Notes: generated by a model from the letters alone, not told the origin. Numbered from the stretch's first letter, positions 26,099-35,547 are shown. The stretch is 64,000 nucleotides of DNA from Candidatus Zixiibacteriota bacterium (GCA_036480375.1 JAZGGI010000026.1:62001-126000), one strand, 5' to 3'. Program-made: numbers and translations.

Positions 26099-27698
26099 GA
26101 ATCGTTGTCTCCCGTTCGATCGTAACCAGTCCCGATTTGGCTCGACGCGGTTTGCGGACGTATTTTTTCAAAGTATAACTGACCGGAACTTTGGCCGAAT
26201 TGCGGGCTTTACTGGCCCAGGCAGTGGCCGCGGCCGCTTCTTCCAGCTCCCTTTTTGACGGCTCGAATTTTTTATGCGGATATTTCAGGACAACGTGCGA
26301 GCTGGGGCATTGCGAGGTATGAAACCACATTTCATATGGGCGGGCGTATTCAAAAGTGGTGCGGTCGTTATCGCTCCCGGTTTTGCCGACTAAAACAGTC
26401 AGACCGGTTGAGGTTTGATATTCCTTATATGGTTTTCTAAGAGTCGCCGATTTCTCTTTGGTGACCGCGTTCGATGGAAGAAGTTCGGGATAATAATTAC
26501 AGGCCCGCTCAAAATCATTTTCAAATATATCGAGCGCTTTTTCGAGGGCGTCTATTTCCTCAATAGTGTTTTCCTTCCGGCGGGTCATCAGGCTCAAGCC
26601 TTCCTTGCCTTTTCTGAAACGGCGAGAGTAAGCTTCGATGTTTTCCGGGCCGGTTAGTTTCGAATCGAGGGAAATTTCAACCGGTCGATTGTTATCGTAA
26701 AGATTTTCGACGGTGATGCTGTCGAGCCCGCGATGAAGTTTATTGATATTGATTTTGAGCAAATCGGCAAACTGCAAGTATTTTTCATACTGAGCCGCCT
26801 CTTTAATATCCGATTCCAGCCTGCCCAATAATCGCTTTGATTTTTTTAATCTGGTTTTAACCGCCTTGAGAGTCAATTCACTGAATCGGGATTCTTCGTT
26901 TTCAGACTTGGATTCATGAATACATTTTATCTGGGCGACAGATAGGCTCGGGAATTTTTCTTCAGGTTCGTATTTGGTTATTTTGAATGGGTAATATTGA
27001 TACTTGCCCTTTATGCGATAAACGTAAATGGGAGAGTCCGGTTTATTGTAAAAGTCCAATATCGATTCGATCGCGCGGAGGATCATATCGGGTGAATCGC
27101 CTGATTTGAGCGCAGTCAATGCTATCAGATAATCGAAGCCGTATATATTTTTCTCAAGTAACCGGACTGGGTCGGTTCCCGGATTATCCGTCAACAGTTT
27201 TTCGATTATATCCCGGTTCAATGTGAACGGATCTTTCTTGGGCGGAAGCGGAGGAATTTGATACGGTTTACCTGTATCAAATTTTTTCCGGCGAAGCGAG
27301 GCGATGGGGATTTTGCTATCATCGAGGAACCATAAATTCCCATTGGGACCGAGAATTTCAAAAATTAGATGCCGGAATAGATTGCCTTTAGTAACTTCAA
27401 ATTCTACAATACGGTCGTTGGGAATTTGCCTGATCGAATTTATTTTCGAATCCCAGATTTCATGGGCGAAGGGACGGTATTTTTCAGATGTATTGAGCTT
27501 TGATTTCCCGGCGGGCAAAATATAAAAGCCGCTTTCGTCGGGATGATAAGACAGGGTGACGCAATATTTCTTTGCCGCCTGAATATATACCTGGACCGCT
27601 CGTTCTTTGCGGTAGAATTCTATTGAGGATATTATTCCGCCTTCAATATAATCCGATGACTCGGCCAATATCCTCGTAATATCAAGAGAAGACAACAT
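26061..27698 (-). CDS. rqcH: NFACT-family protein, RqcH-like
   Basis: The start is set at the ATG at 27698 (MLSSLDITRILAE), which aligns with the NFACT-N start; an earlier start at 27812 would add 38 atypical residues and overlap the divergent gene. The 545 residues have NFACT-N with the Asp-Arg pair (NDRIVEFEV, ~95-96) that binds tRNA in RqcH, a coiled-coil middle (~300-420) and a C-terminal NFACT-R/DUF814 domain (MWFHTSQCPSSHVVLKYP, YTLKKYVRKPRRAKSG). RqcH adds alanine tails to nascent chains on stalled 50S subunits. The intact DR motif favours a functional RqcH over a mere adhesin; FbpA is an older name for the family. Confidence 0.85.
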   Translation of the reverse strand: MLSSLDITRILAESSDYIEGGIISSIEFYRKERAVQVYIQAAKKYCVTLSYHPDESGFYILPAGKSKLNTSEKYRPFAHEIWDSKINSIRQIPNDRIVEFEVTKGNLFRHLIFEILGPNGNLWFLDDSKIPIASLRRKKFDTGKPYQIPPLPPKKDPFTLNRDIIEKLLTDNPGTDPVRLLEKNIYGFDYLIALTALKSGDSPDMILRAIESILDFYNKPDSPIYVYRIKGKYQYYPFKITKYEPEEKFPSLSVAQIKCIHESKSENEESRFSELTLKAVKTRLKKSKRLLGRLESDIKEAAQYEKYLQFADLLKININKLHRGLDSITVENLYDNNRPVEISLDSKLTGPENIEAYSRRFRKGKEGLSLMTRRKENTIEEIDALEKALDIFENDFERACNYYPELLPSNAVTKEKSATLRKPYKEYQTSTGLTVLVGKTGSDNDRTTFEYARPYEMWFHTSQCPSSHVVLKYPHKKFEPSKRELEEAAAATAWASKARNSAKVPVSYTLKKYVRKPRRAKSGLVTIERETTILVEPRELQKRER

Positions 27699-27777
27699 AG
27701 CCGAATATATAAAATCTTTAATAACGTTGGAACAAAATAGCGTAAAAACCGATATTATTATTGAGGTACCTTGATTG

Positions 27778-28836
27778 ATGACCAGACCGATGCAAAAATA
27801 CTTACCTTTCATATTGATAATTCTTTTTGGCTTTTATCTTCATGCCCCTGAAGCTTATGCCGATCGCTCTGCAGGGGACCGGGCGTTATTGGTGAAGGTC
27901 GTGGCCGACCAGAGTTTCGCTCAGCAAAAACTCTGGCAACAAAAAGCCCGAAAAATCCTGACGGGGTCTTCGGATATGATTTCTGATTTGCTCGGAGTAC
28001 GTATCGGTATTGTCGATTTTGAAGTCTGGGAGCATGAACCGATTAATGACATTACGGTCCTGACGACGCGGATGATAAATGAAATCGATCGCGGGCGGGC
28101 TGATATCCTGGTCGGATTTTGCCTCGAAACGGATCATGATAAAATTAAAGGGCTCCGAAAAGATGGCCTGACTATCGCTTATCGCGGGTTTATGATTCAA
28201 ACGGTGCCCGGGGGAGCCAATAATAATAAGTATTTGCCGATTGTCATCGTCCATGAAATGATTCATGCTTTCGGCGGTGTTCATGTCTATGACGGGACTT
28301 TGATGTCGCCGATTTTTGAAAATGAAATTAAGGTAGCGCTCGATCCGTTAAATGAGGCGATTATAAAAATTACGCGAGATATTGATTTCAAAAAGGGCTA
28401 TTTGTCACTATCAAAGAATGATTTGGAAAAACTGGCTCGTTTATACAAACGGGCGACCCAAACCGGTAATCAGGAAATACCCACATATCTTGAATTGGGA
28501 ACGATTTATAGTGAGTTGGAAAATTTTAAAGAAGCGATCAGGGCTTTCCGCCAAGCGGTTCGGCAGGACCAGTCGCTCGCCTATGGCTGGGAACGAATCG
28601 GCGATTGCTACCGCATGCAGGGAGATATTGAAAAAGCTATAATCACTTTCGAAGACGCTCTCAGCAAGATTAAGGAAAAAGGCATTTTTTACAGCAAGTT
28701 GGCGGTTTTACATTTTAATTCCAAAAATTTCGAAAAATCCTATAATAGCGCGGTAAATGCCGAGAGTTACGGAGCCGAGATTGATCCCCGAATGTGGGAA
28801 GAATTTGAGCGGCTGGGTATATCACAAAGACGATAA
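27778..28836 (+). CDS. Exported metzincin-like metalloprotease with TPRs
   Basis: A signal peptide (about 1-29, ending APEAYA) precedes a domain with HEMIHAFGGVH (159-169), an exact HExxHxxGxxH zinc motif, and a Met in LMSP (176) in the position of a Met-turn. Residues ~220-340 contain TPR pairs (PTYLELGTIYSELENFKEAIRAFRQAV in part). This combination predicts a periplasmic or secreted zinc protease with a protein-binding tail, in the style of archaemetzincin-like families; the exact family is not certain. GAGG lies 11 bases before the ATG at 27778. The gene diverges from rqcH with only about 80 bases between starts. Confidence 0.8.
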   Translation: MTRPMQKYLPFILIILFGFYLHAPEAYADRSAGDRALLVKVVADQSFAQQKLWQQKARKILTGSSDMISDLLGVRIGIVDFEVWEHEPINDITVLTTRMINEIDRGRADILVGFCLETDHDKIKGLRKDGLTIAYRGFMIQTVPGGANNNKYLPIVIVHEMIHAFGGVHVYDGTLMSPIFENEIKVALDPLNEAIIKITRDIDFKKGYLSLSKNDLEKLARLYKRATQTGNQEIPTYLELGTIYSELENFKEAIRAFRQAVRQDQSLAYGWERIGDCYRMQGDIEKAIITFEDALSKIKEKGIFYSKLAVLHFNSKNFEKSYNSAVNAESYGAEIDPRMWEEFERLGISQRR

Positions 28837-28878
28837 ATTTTTTCTCCCCCATGATTTAATAAAATTCAACCCCAAAAA

Positions 28879-30681
28879 TTAATTTCTTTCAATTTTGAGA
28901 GCGGCTAAAAAGGCTTCCTGCGGGATTTCGACCGAGCCAATCTGCTTCATCCGTTTTTTGCCTTCTTTTTGTCTTTCAAGGAGTTTGCGCTTGCGAGTAA
29001 TATCGCCTCCGTAACATTTGGCCGTGACGTTTTTGCGCAAGGCCCGGACGGTAGCGCGAGCGATAATGTGGTTGCCAACAGACGCCTGAATAACAACTTC
29101 AAACATTTGCCGGGGAATCAAAGTTTGCAGTTTTTCACATAACGCCCGGCCGTAATGGAAAGCCCGCTCTCGATGGATAATGACCGATAAGGCGTCAACC
29201 GGATCGTTGTTTACTAAGATATCGAGTTTCACCAGATTGGAGATACGATAATATGGAAGAGAATAATCAAGGGACGCATACCCGCGAGTGGCGGATTTCA
29301 ATTTATCATGAAAATCAAAAATTATCTCGGCGAGAGGGAATGAAAACGAGAGGTTGGCGCGGGTCGTGCTCAGATATTCGGTAGTTTTATATTCGCCCCG
29401 GCGATCGGTGGCCAGTTTCATTATATTGCCTATGTAATCCGGAGGAGCAATAATCTGGCTGTCAACGTACGGCTCTTCGATCCGTTCGATTTCTCCGGGC
29501 GGAGGTAACTGGGATGGCGAATCAACAATTACTTTGTCGCCGGTTTTTGTAAAGACATGATATTCCACATTGGGGACGGTATTAATTATATGCCGGTCGT
29601 ATTCGCGGGCCAGGCGTTCGGTGATAATTTCCATGTGAAGCAGGCCGAGAAAGCCGCATCGGAATCCAAAACCGAGCGCGACTGACGTTTCCGGGACAAA
29701 ATCAAGCGAGGCATCATTGAGTTTCAACTTCTCCAGAGCTTCGCGAAGCTGAGTATAATCCTCGGCAACGGCTGGGTACAAGCCCGCAAATACCATCGGT
29801 TTGATTTCGACGAAATCGGGCAAAGGTTTTTCAGCCGGGTTTTTGGCATCGGTAATAGTATCCCCGACTTTAGTGTCGGCTACGTTCTTAATACCGGCAA
29901 AGAAATACCCAACCTGACCGGTTTCCAGAATGCCGGTGGGGAAATATTTCAGGCGTCGAAAACCGACTTCGTCGATTTCAAACTGCTTGCCGTGAGAGAA
30001 AAAGCGAATCCGAGCCCCCTTCATCAGGGTCCCATCGATAACTTTTACATATCCGGCGGTGCCTTTATAAGAATCATAAACAGAATCGAAAATCATAGCC
30101 CGTAGAGGCGCGTCGGGATCGCCCTGGGGCGGTGGGATTTGGGCGACAATAGTTTCCAAAAGGTCATCGATTCCGATACCCTGCTTGGCGCTGCAGGCCA
30201 ATATTTCGTCGCGCGTACAACCAAGCATATCAATTATCTCGGCGGCCACCTCTTCGGTTCGAGCCGACGGTAAATCTATTTTATTTATTACCGGAATAAT
30301 CGTCAGGTCGTTTACCAATGCCAGGTAGAGATTGGATACTGTTTGAGCCTCGATGCCCTGGGCGGCATCAACAATTAATAGAGCGCCTTCACAGGCGGAC
30401 AATGACCGGGACACTTCGTAAGTAAAATCGACATGACCGGGAGTATCGATGAGGTTGAGATGATAGAGATTTCCGTCTTTGGCTCTGTATTCAAATCTGA
30501 TCGCGTGGGATTTGATGGTAATGCCTCGTTCCCGCTCAAGCTCCATATCATCCAGAGTTTGATTGGTTAATTGCCGATCCCGCAAAGCCCCGGTTGATTC
30601 AAGCAGGCGGTCGGCCAGGGTCGATTTTCCATGATCGATATGAGCGATAATGGAAAAATTTCTAATACGAGTTTGATCCAT
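28879..30681 (-). CDS. lepA: Elongation factor 4 (back-translocase LepA)
   Basis: The 600 residues match LepA end to end: G1 [10 protein letters not shown]3 DTPGHVD, G4 NKID, and the LepA-specific C-terminal domain ending [27 protein letters not shown]. LepA is a ribosome-associated GTPase acting in initiation or back-translocation. The ATG at 30681 is preferred over a TTG three bases earlier. It is monocistronic; no lepB follows. Confidence 0.97.
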   Translation of the reverse strand: MDQTRIRNFSIIAHIDHGKSTLADRLLESTGALRDRQLTNQTLDDMELERERGITIKSHAIRFEYRAKDGNLYHLNLIDTPGHVDFTYEVSRSLSACEGALLIVDAAQGIEAQTVSNLYLALVNDLTIIPVINKIDLPSARTEEVAAEIIDMLGCTRDEILACSAKQGIGIDDLLETIVAQIPPPQGDPDAPLRAMIFDSVYDSYKGTAGYVKVIDGTLMKGARIRFFSHGKQFEIDEVGFRRLKYFPTGILETGQVGYFFAGIKNVADTKVGDTITDAKNPAEKPLPDFVEIKPMVFAGLYPAVAEDYTQLREALEKLKLNDASLDFVPETSVALGFGFRCGFLGLLHMEIITERLAREYDRHIINTVPNVEYHVFTKTGDKVIVDSPSQLPPPGEIERIEEPYVDSQIIAPPDYIGNIMKLATDRRGEYKTTEYLSTTRANLSFSFPLAEIIFDFHDKLKSATRGYASLDYSLPYYRISNLVKLDILVNNDPVDALSVIIHRERAFHYGRALCEKLQTLIPRQMFEVVIQASVGNHIIARATVRALRKNVTAKCYGGDITRKRKLLERQKEGKKRMKQIGSVEIPQEAFLAALKIERN

Positions 30682-30845
30682 CAATATTCCAAAAGAATTC
30701 CCAAATAAGGAGAGCCAATATATTATAAACCCTCTGATTTGTCATTGTTTTTCGAAATTATTATCGGCCGGAAACATCGATACTTTCTGGTTGATTGAGG
30801 CATCAGTCTTTTATTAATTAGTCTAAAGCAATATATGGAGGGCGA

Positions 30846-32870
30846 ATGGGTAAGACAAATAATAGAATGATTTGGCTGCTGACGACGGTTTTTCCGGTAT
30901 TTCTGGCGGCTCCCATTTTTATTTTCGTTTCATGTTCTGAACTGGAGCAGAAATATATTCGGCAGGATAAATTTTACAGAATTTCATTGATGGAAAATAT
31001 CCGCGACGAAATCAGGATTCCCATCGAAAGCCTATATCTTAATGATCCCGATCCGGAAATCCGGGCACGCATGGCTCTGGCGCTGGGGCGAATCGGCGGG
31101 GGCGTGTATAATCAGAAATTTATTGAGCATTTGCCGGATAGCTCGAAAATAGCGGCCGAGGCCAAGTTTTTCGCCGCCGGTCTCATAGGCGATTCAACTT
31201 TCTTTGATCCGATATATAATCTAACCGCAAGCGGAACTCCGGCTCTGGAAGCTGCCGTGGAAGCCCTGGGACGGGTAGCGGATTCGATCAATTCGGAAAA
31301 GATCGCGGAGTTTTTGGATCATTCCGATACGATGGTTGTCTATCAGGCGATGCTGGCATTATATCGAGCCGGGCAATGGAATTTTTCCAACAGGATGGCT
31401 GAAATCGGTCTATCGAGCGACAATAGAAAAGTAAAGTACGGAGCCCTGTACGCCCTATCCCTCGGTGGCCGTACCGAAGCTCGGGAATTTTTCAAAGTCA
31501 TGCTCTCCGACGCCGACCCCGAATACCGGATGCTCGCCTACGACGGGTTAGGGCGGTCGGGCGATACTTCTTCGGCTTCGCTTATCGCGACTGGTCTCAA
31601 CGATGATGATCTCAGGGTAGCCGGGGCGGCGATGGGCGCCTTGCAGAGGATTGGAAATCCGGGCGTAAAATTTATTTACTCGAAGTTGCCCGATTTACAG
31701 GATGAAAAACTACTTGCCTTCGCTCTTGATATCCTCGGAGATTTCCCCGACGTTTCGGGTCAAAACAATCTGTCCGACGTGATAGAAAAAATTCTACGTG
31801 AGGATGGGCGGGAAAATATTCGGGCCTCAGCCGCAAAATCGCTTCTGAAAATCAAGGGCGCCGAGGCGCTATTTGCAATTGATAAAGAATTGGCAAACCC
31901 AACCACGCATCAGAAAAAAAGCATAGCCGAAGCGTTGGTTGAAATTCCCAAAGACGCCGCGGTCGCTCGCCTTGCAAAACTATTTAACGATGAAGTACCG
32001 TCGGTACGCTTTACTGCTCTGGCCAGCCTGGGTATGGTCGATTCATCCGGAGCGACCCATTATATCGAAACGGCATTGAAAGACATTGACTGGGCGGTCC
32101 AGTGGCAGGCGGTCGATATGGCGTCAAAACGCAAAATGGTACAATTTATCCGGCCTATTGCCGAGTTATTCTTGAATAATCGAGCGACTCTGGATATCAA
32201 TCTTAAACAGGGCATCATCGAATGCTGGCAGGAGTATGACAATAATCCCGAATATGACAGTTTGATCATCGCGGTGCTTGAAGAAGGCAGCAATGACGAG
32301 TCGTATTTCATCAGAATCAAAGCCTCGGAAATACTACTTGACAAATACGAAATCGATCGCCGAGGCGGGATCGCGTCGTACAGTACTCTTCTTGAAAATA
32401 AAAACTACCGGCATTTCTATGAACGCTACGAGAATAATCCCAAAGCTGTGATCTCGACCTCTAAAGGTGATATAACAATTGAATTGCTGTATAAAGAGGC
32501 TCAGATGACGGTCAATAATTTCATTGAGTTGGCGGAGAAAGGATATTATGACAGCCTTGAGTTTCACCGGGTGGTACCCAATTTTGTTATTCAGGATGGC
32601 TGTCCCCGCCGCGACGGTTGGGGTGGACCGGGTTACCTGATACGTTGTGAGTATAATCGTCTGTCTTATAAGACAGGTATGTTCGGTATGGCTCGCGCCG
32701 GAAAAGATACCGGGGGATCGCAATATTTTATCACTCTATCGCCTCAGCCGCGTCTCGATTCACGCTATACTCTTTTTGGGCAGGTGGTATCGGGGATGGA
32801 CATTGCTCAGCAGATTGTCCGGGGCGACCGTATCAACTCTGTACGGATAATTTACGACAGGGATGAATGA
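30846..32870 (+). CDS. HEAT-repeat protein fused to a cyclophilin peptidyl-prolyl isomerase, probable lipoprotein
   Basis: The 674 residues begin with a signal-like segment ending FVSC (Cys 30), a poor but possible lipobox. Residues ~55-510 form HEAT-like helical repeats (DPDPEIRARMALALGRIGG, DADPEYRMLAYDGLGRSGD, DEVPSVRFTALASLGMVDS). The C-terminal ~150 residues are a cyclophilin with the catalytic FHRVVPNFVIQDG, SQYFIT and LFGQV. The residue equivalent to the cyclosporin-contact Trp is Arg (QPRLDSRYTLFG), so drug insensitivity is expected. GGAGGG lies two bases before the ATG. It predicts a periplasmic folding factor with a scaffold arm. The stop overlaps the next ORF by ATGA. Confidence 0.85.
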   Translation: MGKTNNRMIWLLTTVFPVFLAAPIFIFVSCSELEQKYIRQDKFYRISLMENIRDEIRIPIESLYLNDPDPEIRARMALALGRIGGGVYNQKFIEHLPDSSKIAAEAKFFAAGLIGDSTFFDPIYNLTASGTPALEAAVEALGRVADSINSEKIAEFLDHSDTMVVYQAMLALYRAGQWNFSNRMAEIGLSSDNRKVKYGALYALSLGGRTEAREFFKVMLSDADPEYRMLAYDGLGRSGDTSSASLIATGLNDDDLRVAGAAMGALQRIGNPGVKFIYSKLPDLQDEKLLAFALDILGDFPDVSGQNNLSDVIEKILREDGRENIRASAAKSLLKIKGAEALFAIDKELANPTTHQKKSIAEALVEIPKDAAVARLAKLFNDEVPSVRFTALASLGMVDSSGATHYIETALKDIDWAVQWQAVDMASKRKMVQFIRPIAELFLNNRATLDINLKQGIIECWQEYDNNPEYDSLIIAVLEEGSNDESYFIRIKASEILLDKYEIDRRGGIASYSTLLENKNYRHFYERYENNPKAVISTSKGDITIELLYKEAQMTVNNFIELAEKGYYDSLEFHRVVPNFVIQDGCPRRDGWGGPGYLIRCEYNRLSYKTGMFGMARAGKDTGGSQYFITLSPQPRLDSRYTLFGQVVSGMDIAQQIVRGDRINSVRIIYDRDE

Positions 32871-33097
32871 TGAAAGTCATGCCAATTTTCGCATCGATGA
32901 TATTGTGTTTGTCTGCTGTCATTGGGGCTCAGGATAAGGCTCTCGAGGATATCATCGACGGCATTTACCTGCGTGGCCGAGGCAAAGTGATGATTTTCAT
33001 AAAATTCAATTTCGAGGTTGAGGAATTCTATTTCGATTACAAAATCAATACCGGTTTAACCGATAATATTTTTGGGGAGGCCAATAATGAAGACTAA
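32867..33097 (+). CDS. Small exported protein, hypothetical
   Basis: The 76 residues start at an ATG overlapping the previous stop (ATGATGA), which suggests translational coupling; a second ATG at 32870 is an alternative. A signal peptide (about 2-21, ending AVIGAQ) precedes a ~55-residue acidic and aromatic segment (FNFEVEEFYFDY). It overlaps the adenosine-specific kinase by 11 bases. No family is recognised. The position within a tight operon is the main support. Confidence 0.45.
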   Translation: MMKVMPIFASMILCLSAVIGAQDKALEDIIDGIYLRGRGKVMIFIKFNFEVEEFYFDYKINTGLTDNIFGEANNED

Positions 33098-33569
33098 AAC
33101 TTATAAGATTCAAGTCGCTGCCGATGAGAATATGATTCTGGGGATGTCGCATTTTATCAAGACGGTTGAGGATATTTATGAAGTTATGATAAACAGCTCG
33201 CCGTCAATAAAATTTGGTATCGCTTTTTGCGAAGCTTCCGGTCCCTGCCTTATCCGCAGCGACGGCAATGATCCCGATTTAATCGAGCGGGCCGAAAAAT
33301 ATGCCCATGATATCGGCGCCGGACATAGTTTTATCATTCTGATGAAAGACGGCTTTCCGATTAACGTTCTTCCTTCTTTGAAAGATTGCCGCGAAGTCTG
33401 CCGGATATTCTGCGCCTCCGCCAATCCGGTCGAAGTAATTATTGCCGAGACCGAGCAGGGACGAGGGATTATTGGCGTCATTGACGGTTTCGCCCCCAAG
33501 GGTATTGAAAGCGACGAAGACAAAAAAGCACGGGTGGATTTCCTGCGAAAAATCGGCTATAAGCGCTAA
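33087..33569 (+). CDS. Adenosine-specific kinase family protein (DUF355)
   Basis: The ATG at 33087 has GGGGAGG six bases ahead. The 160 residues match the small adenosine-specific kinase family known from thermophiles, which is unrelated to PfkB adenosine kinases: SIKFGIAFCEASGPCLIRSDGND, HSFIILMKDGFPINVL and ETEQGRGIIGVIDGFAPKGIES (each in part). Family naming rests on structural work on archaeal members; function is not proven here. It sits last in a unit with the HEAT-cyclophilin gene and a small exported ORF, with overlapping reading frames. Confidence 0.8.
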   Translation: MKTKTYKIQVAADENMILGMSHFIKTVEDIYEVMINSSPSIKFGIAFCEASGPCLIRSDGNDPDLIERAEKYAHDIGAGHSFIILMKDGFPINVLPSLKDCREVCRIFCASANPVEVIIAETEQGRGIIGVIDGFAPKGIESDEDKKARVDFLRKIGYKR

Positions 33570-33613
33570 AGAAACGCTGTAATTAAATAAGATGTACCGG
33601 GGAAAACAGGGCA

Positions 33614-33841
33614 ATGCGGCGAATCTATGACCGGAACAAACAGCGGGCGGGAGCGAAACGGGCAATTGTGGCCGTCGGAGGAAACAAGGACTATACAGTA
33701 AGACAATTGCCTGAATTGAATCACATGTTACAAACCGCAGAAACAGGGAGTATCTCCGAATACAAAAAGATAGAAAAAACCATGTCGCCACTCGCTTTGG
33801 AAATCATATGTGACTGGATTCTGGAAAGAACGACGCCTTGA
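33614..33841 (+). pseudogene. Remnant of an alpha/beta-hydrolase (C-terminal end only)
   Basis: From about 33668 the frame reads GGNKDYTV, LPELNHMLQTAETG, SEYKKIEKTMSPLALEIICDWI. This is the typical C-terminus of exported alpha/beta hydrolases of the esterase type (consensus 'GLNHLFQxAxTG...EYxxIExTxxP..L..I..W'). The catalytic His is present, but the nucleophile Ser, the Asp and the whole N-terminal body are missing, and only 44 bases separate it from the preceding gene. The first ~18 residues do not fit the family. Confidence 0.7.
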
Positions 33842-33912
33842 TAGGATTACAACTAACCGATGGCTCATCCGAAAAATGCGAAGCTTTTTTGTGTGGGCTC
33901 CCACTTTCGCGA

Positions 33913-34449
33913 TCAATCATACCTGCCATCATAGTCAGGAGGAAGAATTTCTTCCGGATCCGGCGGACTGAAACAGCGGTGCCATTTTTTAATGACCGCA
34001 CCAATCGCGGATCCAATCAGTCCCCCGGTCAAAATACCGGTCAGTGTACCCACAAGAAAATTTACCGCGGCATCCCCAGGCATTAATCCGGCGGCACAAT
34101 AACCTCCAATCAGGCCAACCTGAGTGCCGACAATACTTCCAATTAGCAGACCAGTCTTTGTTGCCCGTCCGCGTTTCCACATTATATCAATTGAACCAAC
34201 CGGGACGGCTCGTTTGCCCAGCGAATCGATTAAAAACAGCGTGTCACCGATAAATTCCGAATATATCCCGGTAATCCTAACCTTATCGGTCAGTTGCACG
34301 CGAAGTAGTTTTTCAACGTCTAACTTTTTTATTACCTTATACAGAAGACTGTCTTTCGCTGATAACTGATTGGAATCTTGTGCAAATGACATTGAGAACG
34401 AAAGAAGCACAATTCCAAATAACGATATTGAAAGAATTTTAAACTTCAT
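33913..34449 (-). CDS. Exported protein with glycine-zipper segment, hypothetical
   Basis: The ATG at 34449 is preceded by GGGAGGG; an earlier start at 34488 would bury the signal peptide. The 178 residues have a signal peptide ending SMSFAQ (~23), a small beta-rich region (~45-95: VQLTDKVRITGIYSEFIGDTL, an SH3-like or PilZ-like string), then two glycine-zipper hydrophobic stretches (TKTGLLIGSIVGTQVGLIGG and TLTGILTGGLIGSAIGAVI) as in outer-membrane-associated proteins. No function is recognised. Confidence 0.65.
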   Translation of the reverse strand: MKFKILSISLFGIVLLSFSMSFAQDSNQLSAKDSLLYKVIKKLDVEKLLRVQLTDKVRITGIYSEFIGDTLFLIDSLGKRAVPVGSIDIMWKRGRATKTGLLIGSIVGTQVGLIGGYCAAGLMPGDAAVNFLVGTLTGILTGGLIGSAIGAVIKKWHRCFSPPDPEEILPPDYDGRYD

Positions 34450-34729
34450 ATTGCCCTCCCCGACAAAAAAATCTATTAGAAGTAACACTCTTTAGGTAAG
34501 TCCCAACGCGCTTATTTAATGATATGATATCTAAATAAAAATCGCAACAGTATACTTTAATACAAGATCATAGCAATTTGCTTCCTGAGCAAAATCTGAG
34601 CAATTTCATGTGGATTTGCGGTTCAATATCACCGATTTATTTGAATAGCTAACAGCCTCTTATTTCTCGCCGAACTATTAATATAGTCTAAAATACTGTT
34701 GAACTTGAACTTCAGGCAAGGAGAGTAAC

Positions 34730-35179
34730 ATGACCCAAATGCCTCCACCAACCATGCCACCTCCGGCAATGGCTCCCCCGATGTCAATCAAAGCCGAGGC
34801 GCCGTTAGCGGGACGAGGAACGCGGCTTCTGGCGGCCATCGTCGATTCGGCCTGCGCCATCGTGATATATCTGGCCTCGATCTTATTCGATTCGCCAGCG
34901 ATTTTGTTTTTGGGGCTGGCGGGGTTTGCCGTCTATCAAATTTATCTTTTAACAATGCTGGGACAAACCATCGGTAAAAAAACCATGAACATCCGCATCG
35001 TCAAATTCGATACAGGCGAAAACGGCGGATTTGGAACTAACGTCGGAATGCGCGGTATCGTCAACGGACTTCTGGGACTTATCCCGTTCTATTCGTTGAC
35101 CGATATATTTTTTATATTCCGCGATGACCGCCGATGTATTCATGATTTTATCGCCGGTACAAAAGTCGTCGAGGTTTAG
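34730..35179 (+). CDS. RDD-family membrane protein
   Basis: The 149 residues start with a Pro/Met-rich cytoplasmic tail (PPPTMPPPAMAPPMS). The RDD domain follows: GRGTRLLAAIVDSACA (Arg and Asp of the name), GQTIGKKTMNIRIV, and DRRCIHDFIAGTKVV at the C-terminus. There are three membrane segments. RDD proteins are of mostly unknown role, some linked to ion or toxin transport. AAGGAGAG lies just before the ATG. Confidence 0.88.
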   Translation: MTQMPPPTMPPPAMAPPMSIKAEAPLAGRGTRLLAAIVDSACAIVIYLASILFDSPAILFLGLAGFAVYQIYLLTMLGQTIGKKTMNIRIVKFDTGENGGFGTNVGMRGIVNGLLGLIPFYSLTDIFFIFRDDRRCIHDFIAGTKVVEV

Positions 35180-35236
35180 CTGATACCTAAGTTGTCGAAG
35201 TTTGAGTTCAAGGAATTGACAAAATAAAAAAAAAGC

Positions 35237-35264
35237 TTGACTTTATCCGAAACAATTATAGATT
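35237..35264 (+). promoter_or_regulatory. Promoter of the putative structured RNA
   Basis: TTGACT (35237-35242) and TAGATT (35259-35264) are spaced by 16 bases, with an A-tract (35221-35234) upstream like an UP element. It points toward the RNA at 35271-35547 rather than directly to the ABC gene. Confidence 0.5.
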
Positions 35265-35270
35265 GTTTTC

Positions 35271-35547
35271 GTTAACCAGGAAGTTAAACTTTATTTTGAC
35301 TCGCAACCGAGGGAGTTTGATGTTCAAGTATCGCCAAAATTTTATGATCTCGGGCATTACGGGATAAAATCCCAAGAGGAGTACATCGACTAATATGACC
35401 AAACAACTTATATATAGGCGTGTATTCCCGGGTAATCCCGGGCGGTGGTCCTGCGGTTGCGGAGGTTTCCTTATAAGACCATAAGTATCTATATACAGGT
35501 AAATCTTTGACCCGCCGGATCACATTAACAGGTCCGGCGGGTTTTTT
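35271..35547 (+). ncRNA. Putative structured RNA or long leader, family unknown
   Basis: This 277-base unit runs from a promoter-like start to a strong intrinsic terminator, without a credible ORF. Local hairpins include ctcg-caac-cgag (35300-35311), gggat-aaa-atccc (near 35361-35373) and cccggg-taat-cccggg (near 35428-35443). It lacks the hallmark sequences of tmRNA, RNase P RNA and SRP RNA. 6S RNA is not excluded (length and cctgcggtt-like stretch), nor is a regulatory leader with attenuator for the ABC exporter that starts 77 bases after the terminator. The rest of the 35180-35623 gap holds nothing else. Confidence 0.45.
35510..35547 (+). terminator. Intrinsic terminator of the putative RNA
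   Basis: The stem cccgccgga/tccggcggg (35510-35518, 35532-35540) is followed by seven T. It lies 77 bases ahead of the ABC exporter start. Confidence 0.9.

Noticed and set aside
35430-35470. T-box-like motif (ggtggtcctgcgg) in the putative RNA
   Set aside because: It differs from the T-box core at key positions, no specifier loop was found, and the downstream genes are not amino-acid related.
35284-35523. Minus-strand ORF of 79 aa
   Set aside because: It has no family, no ribosome site and lies inside the promoter-to-terminator RNA unit.
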